Origin: Nannobrachium achirus
Taxonomy: Eukaryota; Chordata; Actinopteri; Myctophiformes; Myctophidae
Assembly: GCA_963921795.1 (NCBI GenBank)
Contig: OY997651.1
Coordinates: forward strand, 44,281,828 to 44,345,827
Reading direction: 5' to 3'
Length of the DNA stretch: 64,000 nt
Below the pieces are notes generated by a model that had not been told where the DNA came from, did no database searches, and saw only the letters and a program-made list of their open reading frames with translations. The translations under genes were made by a program, and so were the position numbers. Below, in pieces: positions 57,038 through 64,000 of this stretch. The stretch's first letter is position 1; each line of letters opens with the position of its first letter.

Positions 57038-58153
57038 CAGCCTGACACTCAGCCTGAATTGACATTTCGTTTCACTCCATTATTCAGTCTGAAGTTACTA
57101 CCACCCAGGGCGATTTCTGGGATGGGCGTTGCCAAAGAGGCAGTCTTCTGCGATTGGTTCACCGTCTGACCAACACAACAGTAGCAAAGCAGATGACGCA
57201 GTGTTGTTATGTGTGGCTGGCTAGTGGCTAGCCTGTTGCTTGCTAGTGCTACTTGCTAACCAGAGGTATAAACTAGACAGTGAGAGAGACGGTCGCATAG
57301 CACTATAGCTCTACAAGCTCAAGGCCACTTGTGGTGAAAACTCACTGCAGGGCCAAATCGCACTTATCCTTTTATCATGTTTCATTTATCTCCATTTATT
57401 TAATTACATTTTTTTGAGAAAAAAAAGTAGATTATTCTATTCATTTATTTCATTATCACCAGAAGGTAAAATCGTATACTCTTATAACATATTTCTGATT
57501 CCTGAATTGCTAGTGTTGATGTATATGGAAATTCTTCCAACATGTTTTTTCCCTTTTCTTAATTTTCCATTTATTTTTTTTATTTATTTTTATTTTTTTA
57601 TTCTCTCATATCTGCTATGAGGCCGATGCATCCTTGAATTTCAAACATTCCTATAACTAATCACTGTATTTTACTCCTTGAATAAGTAGGATAGGCTTCT
57701 ACAAGCTTTCAGCTTCAGCCTATTCCTTTTGATCACATGTAACAATGACTAAGTGGATGTATGACTTGTAAAAATGTGAGTGTTCAAATAAACTAAACTA
57801 AACTAAAAGAAACAGCAGGAATAGGAGCACAACAAATTTGTAATCAAACACAACATAACATGTCTGCTACTGATGTTTCATAGCGAGATCAATACGATCG
57901 CATTTTACCGCAATTTACCGCATTTTACCGCGACGCAATGTGTGCGATCCCGTCCGGCGGCGGCGAATTGCACATGAGTTCTGGGAAATCCCCACCCACG
58001 CTGATCACAAGACGCTGATTCACAACGCTGATTCGCCGTACAGATTTTCGAACGAGGAAAGCCTATTCAATGAGAGCAATTCTAGACCCCTGAATCGCCA
58101 AAACAAAATTTTAAAGGGGTGTGGCTAGCGATTCAGGGTCTGGAACTAGGCTA
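57038..58153. mobile_element. MULE-like element, copy 2, inverted, with LINE insert
   Basis: It starts CAGCCTGACACTCAGCC and ends GGTCTGGAACTAGGCTA, the reverse orientation of copy 1. ACAAGTCAC is duplicated at 57029-57037 and 58154-58162. Relative to copy 1 it contains about 545 extra bases (57262-57808). The two copies are separate insertions, each with its own duplication. Confidence 0.88.
57262..57808 (+). mobile_element. LINE 3' end with (AAACT)n tail inside MULE-like copy 2
   Basis: This block is absent from copy 1. It ends GTGTTCAAATAAACTAAACT plus further ACTAA units, a tandem 3' tail. The interior is T-rich 3' UTR-like sequence (57540-57605). No reverse-transcriptase motif is left. 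Confidence 0.7.
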
Positions 58154-58237
58154 ACAAGTCACACAATAGACGGGCAAATCATTGACTCCCATGTTCGAAC
58201 AAAGTGGAACATCAAAAAGTTTTGAAAACAGACCATT

Positions 58238-58425
58238 AGGGGGCGCCTGCTGGCCTAGCGGTCCAGGCGCATACCACCTAGGCTCTAAGCCTGGCTGTGT
58301 GTCACAGGTTCGAGTCCTTTGCGGCGTGTCACTCCCCGTCCCTCTCCCCCTGTATCCTGTCAGTCTCTGCACTGTGTGTACTATATCAATAAAGGCATAA
58401 AAAAGCCCCAAAAATATCTTTAGGG
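58238..58425 (+). mobile_element. tRNA-derived SINE
   Basis: GGGGGCGCCTGCTGGCCTAG head, CACAGGTTCGAGTCC B box, TATCCTGTCAGTCTCTGCAC body and AATAAAGGCATAAAAAAGCC tail. TTAGGGTTAGGG follows at 58421. Confidence 0.88.
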
Positions 58426-58547
58426 TTAGGGTTAAAAAGGTTCAAATCAATCCATCGCATCGGTTCGAATTGGAAGCGGTGAATTTGAGCATCTATCCAC
58501 CTCTTTCCGCGGGAATTTACTGGAGAATTCTTTGCACCACACTTCCG

Positions 58548-58628
58548 GTTAACAGCAGACATACAAGCTCACGTCGCGTTGCAGCCGTTGTGAGCTTGTA
58601 GATCACACTCGGCTGTGGCGCCGGAAGC
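58548..58628. repeat. HP module with extended CTTCCGG/CCGGAAG arms
   Basis: ACATACAAGCTCACGTCGCG pairs with GTTGTGAGCTTGTAGATC, and outside this CTTCCGG pairs with CCGGAAG. No larger host element is recognised. Confidence 0.6.
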
Positions 58629-58629
58629 T

Positions 58630-59120
58630 CCGTCCAACCATAGAGTATATATAAAATAGAGAGCGGACCGGCCCCGCCCCCACTATCATTTCAATGCAAG
58701 TGCTCAGTGGCGTTTTGAAGCAACGGCTACATGCTAGCATGTAGCTAATCCAGGTGCATTCTGGGGGAAATTGGCCACTACCTAGTGGCCAAAAATGACG
58801 TCACGCTGCTCTCCACTCAGAGGAAGGATTGTCTGGAGTGGAGGGGGCGGGGCCAAAATGCGCGTTTAGGCTGCAGTTCCAACTTTGGCCACCATCGGGG
58901 TTGCTTCAAATCTAGCCCTGGGTTCTGGGGGCTTGCGTCCAACTTCTGCGCAATGCATTATGGGATGTTGGAAAGTTGTGGATACCCTGTGTGTCTAGGC
59001 TGCACACCAGTTCCCTCTTCTGGTCACCCAGCAGTATTGCAGCTATTTATGCTGAACGGGACAGGGGGACAGGGCATGACGGAGACACACAAAGCTAAGC
59101 ATTGGGAGCGCTGTTCCACC
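58630..59120. other. unassigned GC-moderate stretch
   Basis: Contains CATGCTAGCATG, GCATTATGGGATG and GGAGGGGGCGGGGCC. It could be an interspersed repeat or a small promoter-like region. A 126-codon frame (58785-59165) has no domain. Confidence 0.25.
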
Positions 59121-59156
59121 ACTCAAAAAAAAAAAAAAAACATAATAATAGACCAT

Positions 59157-59693
59157 CCCATTTAGAACAGTTACACATTATTGTGTATCATTATTTTATG
59201 CTTTAACTATTGAAAAACAGCACCGAGTGCCGCACTGCGAGCTTGTAGATCTGCTATTTTTGAAAAATCGTGAAAATTAGAATTTTGACCCGATTCTATA
59301 AGTGTCTTTTGAAGATTTTTTGAAAAACCTGTGTTTCTATGTCAGCAATCTGGCCAGCCATCGTCAAAGAAAAGTTCCTTTTCACTTAACTGGAGCGCAG
59401 TTAGTCTGTTCTTGAGAGACTACTATGTGAAGGATCCCCAAAATGATATGTATTTGGCCACGGACCCCCATCTCAAAATATTTAGTTCCAGGGACCACCC
59501 AGAAGCAAAATTTGAGTTACAAACGTTCGCTTTAAAAATACATAGTATATTCAAAGATTTGCACACATTTTCACAACTTTTTCAAAAATAGCAGATCTAC
59601 AAGCTCGCAGCGCGGCACTCGGTGCCGCGCTGCGAGCTTGTAGATCTGCTATTTTTCACTGGTTAAAGCATTCAATAATTCTAGGCCTAAAAA
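59157..59693. mobile_element. HP element, inverted relative of 54165
   Basis: CCCATTTAGAACAG on the left and CTAGGCCTAA before TTAA on the right. The left HP (59213-59263) has lost its first arm; the right HP (59583-59658) is perfect, with core GCGCGGCACTCGGTGCCGCGC. The interior CAATCTGGCCAGCCATCGTC is the inverse of the 54165 copy. Confidence 0.8.
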
Positions 59694-59699
59694 TTAACC

Positions 59700-60060
59700 C
59701 AGTAATATAACGAGCACTGCAGCATGGCACTGTGCGTATGTAATGGCATGCAAGGTCTCATCTACATGGTGAATCCAGGAGGGAACGTGACTTTGACAAA
59801 TTAGAATTTTTGAGAGGGCGTAGTGCAGTGATGAGAGTGCAGCGAGCGAGGGAGAGTGCAATCTCTGCATTTTCATATGGCCCTAGGGCCTCGCGCACAT
59901 CATCCAGTAATGCAGGCCTGATGAGGCTCACAGCGAGAGGGGGAGACAGGGGTAGAGGACGTGTGCTTAGAGCCCCTTCATCTGTGCTTAACGCGCTAAG
60001 ACCGAGAACGACATTGGTGTCTTTTTTAGATTTTAAACACTTTTAACCATTAGTTTTGAG
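59700..60060. other. unassigned stretch
   Basis: No repeat ends or exons recognised. A 78-codon Arg-rich frame (59810-60046) has no domain. Confidence 0.3.
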
Positions 60061-60062
60061 AT

Positions 60063-60168
60063 ATGTTTTGGGGCTTTTATGCCTTTATTGATAGGACAGT
60101 AGACTGACAGGAAATGGGGAGGCACACAGCAAATGTATTCGTGATCGGGAATTGAACCAGCGACACTC
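60063..60168 (-). mobile_element. truncated tRNA-derived SINE, reverse strand
   Basis: GGGGCTTTTATGCCTTTATT, GACAGGAAATGGGG and GATCGGGAATTGAACCAGCG give the tail, body and B box in reverse. The head is replaced by an HP arm (CTCTACAAGCTC). Confidence 0.75.
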
Positions 60169-60588
60169 TACAAGCTCGAGCTTGTAGATATGCTATTTTT
60201 TCTGAAAAATCAGCTATTGTTTTGCAAATCTTTGAGTATGTATTTTTGAAAGTGAACATTTGTAACTAGAATCTTTGCTTCTGGGGGTCCCTGGAACAAC
60301 ATATTTTTTGATTGGGGTCGGCAGTCAAATATATAGTTCTAGGGGTCCTTGACATGAACAAGTTTGAGCATCAATGACATATAGAAACTTAACTTTTCCA
60401 TAAACTGTTAGGCCTTGGACACACATAAAAAAGCACGTTGCCTATGCTTCATGGGTGGAGGGCAGACGCTGTTTACCCTCCACCGCAGGTAAATCACAGG
60501 TAACATTATTTTTATTTTATGTGTGTCCAAGGCCTTAGTATTTAGAACTTAGAAGACATTCGTAGAATGGTCCTCAGGTTATAATGGG
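60168..60588. mobile_element. 5'-truncated TTAA-flanked HP element with nested MITE
   Basis: It opens with a collapsed HP (CTACAAGCTCGAGCTTGTAG). The interior TTTGCTTCTGGGGGTCCCTG is shared with 54165. The right end CCTCAGGTTATAATGGG plus TTAA (60589-60592) is the inverse of the left end at 53497. A Harbinger-like MITE is nested at 60411-60534. Confidence 0.75.
60411..60534. mobile_element. Harbinger-like foldback MITE
   Basis: GGCCTTGGACACACATAAAA and TTTTATGTGTGTCCAAGGCC are perfect inverse ends. TTA flanks both sides (60408-60410, 60535-60537). Confidence 0.9.
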
Positions 60589-60767
60589 TTAATCTGAAGC
60601 TGGGGTGTTTCACATATAGCTGAAGTTCACCGCTGCAGGGTCTGGTGACAGCAGCTCTCAGGGAAGACTCCCCTGATCGCACTGATTGTTTCCCCTTTCT
60701 TTATTTTCTCCTCCCCTCCTCCCTTCCTCCCCACTTGAGAACTTCTGACCCGGGCCGCGAACCCTCC

Positions 60768-61268
60768 ACTGTATCTCTTTAATCCTTCGCCCTGACGTGT
60801 ACAACGCGTTAGAGATCAGATTATTGATCACGCTGTAATTGGAAAATCGTGTAGGCTGTACTTTTAGATTGAAATTCAGAACGATTTTGACTGCATGCGC
60901 GTGTGAGAGTTTTCTATAGGAAGATTTTTGTTATAGCCTCGGGTTGCCAGACTCGATATCCGCAGAGGCGGGCAATTTTATTTTGCACCAGCTGATTCGT
61001 GTCTGGCAGGCAATGCAAGGCTATTTTTGTTATGCTTAGCACAGGAGTTGTACAGTATCTGTATTCTGCGTTGTATGTCTCCTCACAAGTAATCTATCCG
61101 CTCAAAAGTTGATAGATCACGTCTCACGCTGCTTGACGTGACAAAACAGAACCACGTGCGATGCCTGATGAATCCTGTTGTATCTCTTAATCCTCCACCC
61201 TGACGTGTACAACCTATCGGGGATCAGATTATTGATCACGCTGTAATTGGAAAAATCGTGTGGGCCGG
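60768..61268. repeat. direct duplication of an 85-bp block
   Basis: CCCTGACGTGTACAACGCG...GATCAGATTATTGATCACG (60790-60850) recurs at 61198-61258 as CCCTGACGTGTACAACCTA...GATCAGATTATTGATCACG. The interval between includes the unoccupied-site relative (61027-61172) of the DNA around MULE-like copy 1. Confidence 0.85.
60935..61022. mobile_element. 88-bp TAGCC-ended mini-element with 11-bp duplication
   Basis: AGCCTCGGGTTGCCAGAC and GTCTGGCAGGCAATGCAAGGCT are rough inverse ends related to the TAGCCT ends of the MULE-like elements. ATTTTTGTTAT flanks both sides (60924-60934, 61023-61033). Duplications of 9-11 bp are a Mutator-like hallmark. Confidence 0.75.
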
Positions 61269-61699
61269 GACCCCAAGGGGGTCCTCAGAGTTACTACAGG
61301 GGGTCCTCCAAATCTTCCAATCCTTGTTATACTGTATTAACAATTTGAATTAGTGTCGATATTCTGAGAACTGTATCCAAAATTAGCAGATCTACAAGCT
61401 CACAACGCCTCATGCTGTGAGGCGTTGTGAGCTTGTAGATCGCTATTTTCGGCAAAGAGCTTTGGTGTAGAGGAGAAAAAGAGCAGACTAAGTACAGAGT
61501 GAAAGGTCAAGTTTATTAGGTAATGACGGTTCAAGTGGTTAAATATCTGTAAACACAAATTGACATGAATCCAATTAATACACTGATGATCGGCTGTCAA
61601 ACGATGAAACTATATGAAATCTATGAAAAGATGTGGGGTCCCTGCTTCATCTCTCTCTCAACTAAGGTGTCCTTGGCCTGAAAACGTTGAAGACCCCTG
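61265..61699. mobile_element. hAT element (family of 8415), 5'-truncated, HP module
   Basis: It shares GGGGGTCCTCAGAGTTACTA, the HP module (61384-61452), TTCAAGTGGTTAA and the perfect right end GTTGAAGACCCCTG with 8415-8846. The first 20 or so bases, including the left terminus, are missing. Confidence 0.88.
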
Positions 61700-62920
61700 G
61701 TGTAGCTGTACTCAAAGGTTTTCGCACACACACACACCCCTGTCAAAGGTGCGCCGAAGGTATACTTGACTGACAGCTCTTCTGTAGGAGAAGTGCATGG
61801 GACTAACCTCGCCTACCAGGCTTTCTCCCGGGAGAGAGCCTGGTGTTCGTTCACAACAGGCCGTTTGGTTTCCGCCTAAAGCGCGGAAACCACTAGAAGA
61901 AGCGGCGTCGCTTTGATTTGGTTCCCACCGTTTGTTTCCCCAATCCCTATTAAAATGCTCGAGTAGCCTAGTGTGGTTTTGCCGGTCGCTAAAAGTTGGA
62001 CTAAAACATGCATATACCAAACTAATTTTTCAAAAGCAAAACTACTCCGCATCGAGGAGTTTATTAGGTAGGCCATAAAAGTATGTCCTTGAGCGCAGGG
62101 GAATTATTTTGGGTTAAAACTGTTTTTTTCGGTGGATAGTTCCGGCCTTGAGTACTACAACATGACGTTTTGTGGTTTCCGCTCCAGACCGGTTACAAAC
62201 CCGAAAAGTGAAGTGATCCCAGACTAGCATGGGACTGTTCACAAGTGTCCACTGCAGACAGAAAGATCCTCGATATCTACCATACCTACAGCCATGATCA
62301 AAGCTTTAGCCCATGGAAGCTCTTCCCTTTCATCTTCTCTCTTGCTCTCTCGCTCTCTCGCTCTCCATTCTATTTCCTTTCTGCTTTGTGAAAACAGAAC
62401 GTTTTAATATGCTGCATAAGCCCCGCATTTTATCCCAGAGCTGACCAGCATTTGTAACCCTGCGTGTAAGTTCACAGGGGTTGGGACTGTGTGTGTGTGT
62501 GTACGTGACTATTGGAAACTAGCTGTTTGTCAAGCGCTGCCCCTGGCTATGGGAAATCGAAAAAAGAGCCTCTGCAGAGACCGCCTTAATTGCTTGGGGA
62601 TTTCTACGGCAAAAGACCAACAGCGCGGTGGCACCAAAGGGACTTTAGGAACGATCCAGGAAGTTGGTGTACTGAGTGGGGGGAAAAAACAGGAAGAAAA
62701 TTAACAAGGGAAAGAAAGCTGATGCATTGTTTTTCTGCCTTGTTTTAAAGATATTTTATAACTAATTTTGGGAGTCTCTTACAGTACAGTAGGTCGTGAT
62801 TCTTGTGGTACTTTGCTGTTGCTTAGAGAGAAATAAAGGCGTTGTCAGCATAGGTCATTAGTCCCTGGTGGTTGTGTTACACGGACTGGAGAAGAGAGGG
62901 ACTTATGGGTAATAATGCTG
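61700..62920. other. unassigned, mostly unique stretch
   Basis: Contains (CTCTCG)n-like runs at about 62340-62365 and a short GT run at 62491-62502. No repeat ends or exon patterns recognised; several small frames are unremarkable. Confidence 0.3.
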
Positions 62921-62924
62921 CATA

Positions 62925-63502
62925 TCGTCGTTGTCGGGTGAAAACCTTGTATGTCCCAAACCGTTCGTTTTGTATTTATCATTTAAAAAACGAACTAAAC
63001 TAGTGGAAACAGCCGATCTACAAGCACACAACGCCCCTTCTTTGTATACTGTTTGTTTAGACTTACTGTTTTCTTTTTTGTTTTTCTTTACATATCTACT
63101 GCATAGTACTGTGTTCTATTTGTCTGTCATTCAATGTTATATGAGATACTTCAATGGTTTCCAGTGGAAATAAGCTTAGTCTTTTCATGGATCTCCTTTT
63201 AGTAGACCTTGTACCAGTGAACTGTACCGTCATGAAACTGTACCTTTTCCTATGCAAACTTCTAATAAAGTCTTCAATCAATCAATCAATCGCACCACGA
63301 GGCGTTGTGTGCTTGTAGATCAGCTGTTTTCACTACTTTTGTGCGACAGCCTTGTCTGATGAAGCAGCGTTGTGTGCTTGTAGATCTGCTGTTTTCACTA
63401 CTTTTGTGCGACAGCCTTGTCTGATGAAGCAGGGCTTTACTTAGCGGAAAAACATACAAATTTGAAACTTGGAGATACGAGGTTTCCACCCGACAACGAC
63501 GA
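62925..63502. mobile_element. TCGTCG-family MITE, copy j, split by a LINE and partly duplicated
   Basis: TA flanks; ends TCGTCGTTGTCGGGTG and CCCGACAACGACGA. The HP left arm (63009-63032) is separated from its right arm (63299-63325) by LINE sequence. The right half (GCGTTGTGTGCTTGTAGATC through GATGAAGCA) is then tandemly duplicated (about 63303-63367 and 63368-63431). Confidence 0.88.
63036..63292 (+). mobile_element. LINE 3' end with (AATC)n tail in the hairpin loop
   Basis: T-rich 3' UTR-like sequence ends CTTCTAATAAAGTCTTCAAT plus CAATCAATC, an AATAAA signal and tandem tail typical of fish LINEs. It interrupts the HP core of copy j between ACAACGCC and GCACCACGAGGCG. No target duplication is seen. 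Confidence 0.7.
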
Positions 63503-63504
63503 TA

Positions 63505-64000
63505 TACAGTAGGTGGTCTGACTACAGGCAGTGTTGCCATGTCTGCTTATTATAAACAACGTTTGGCTTGTTTTTTTCTGGAAAGTTGCTTGTAAATATT
63601 GGTTGTGGTGGCTTGTGGTGTTTTGGTGCTTGTTTCTAAAGTGTAGTTTCTTATTTGGGGCTTGAAGGACAACTGTTTTTTTTACAACAATGGTTCATAT
63701 TTTATATTAGAGAAAAGAAAAGATGAGTGTTAAAAATTATTTTATTTACTGCTTTCTATTGTTTTAGCAATTTTAATGACTTTGATTTCAGTGGTTGGGG
63801 GCATGCGTGCAAGTGGCTAAATATGTATTTTTAGACACAATAAGCCCATTCCCAAGATGCACCACAATCTGTCATGGGCAGATGTGACTTATGGGGGCTA
63901 GTAGTGTTACTGTAAAGAAATCCCCTGCTTATTGTGTGTAAATAACTCAAACATAATCATGTAACGGTAGGAATATGTATTCAATTTCATCCCTAACCCC
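63505..64000. other. unassigned end of window
   Basis: T-rich and GT-rich sequence without recognised ends or exons. Confidence 0.3.

Noticed and set aside
55148-58153. One 3-kb foldback transposon with arms 55148-55722 and 57038-58153
   Set aside because: Each arm has its own 9-bp duplication (CATGCGATG and ACAAGTCAC), so these are two separate inverted insertions.

Overview
This is nuclear DNA of a ray-finned (teleost) fish. The evidence is the set of repeats: tRNA-headed SINEs ending in an AATAAAGGC-type tail, non-autonomous hAT elements with CAGTGGTG(T/G)(A/G)AAAGTA ends, V-SINE-like fragments, LINE tails ending in short tandem repeats, and many long (AC)n/(GT)n tracts. I see no intact protein-coding gene. 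Most long reading frames are microsatellites or transposon arms read as protein, or mirrored frames across inverted repeats. The window reads as intergenic or intronic sequence dense in transposons, with a few repeat-free, CpG-rich or conserved-looking islands.

The dominant signal is a short palindrome, called the HP module here. One arm reads roughly AAAATAGCAGATCTACAAGC; the other is its reverse complement; between them lies a variable but still self-complementary core. I count about 37 full or partial copies in 64 kb. They lie inside at least seven otherwise different repeat families: several hAT families with different ends, a TTAA-flanked family, and a TA-flanked family with TCGTCGTTGTCGGG ends. 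The arms change in matched pairs, so pairing is kept while sequence changes.

Layout. 0-13 kb: SINEs, a TTAA-flanked element, several hAT elements with target duplications, and a 1.5 kb foldback element (9376-10874). 13-18 kb: adjoining foldback and TTAA elements, then the left end of a 10.1 kb interval. 17846-27933: this interval is bounded by matching 12-base inverted ends and a perfect 8-base duplication. It holds nested repeats, exon remnants of a multi-exon gene (a teleost protein family plus a BEN-like domain), and a LINE fragment. 28-47 kb: hAT copies, SINEs and a cluster of TCGTCG elements, with long GT tracts and a triplicated 0.4-0.7 kb block. 49.5-50.7 kb: a 38-bp minisatellite with a seven-unit higher-order period, interrupted by a hAT insertion. 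51-64 kb: nested hAT/Harbinger-like/LINE insertions, a CpG-rich block (52.9-53.4 kb), TTAA-flanked HP elements, and elements with TAGCC ends and 9-11 bp target duplications, one with a related unoccupied site about 6 kb away.

Nothing here forms a pathway. The relationships are nesting relationships, and target duplications give a relative order for several insertions. Family names rest on end sequences, duplication length and memory of fish repeats, not on a database search.
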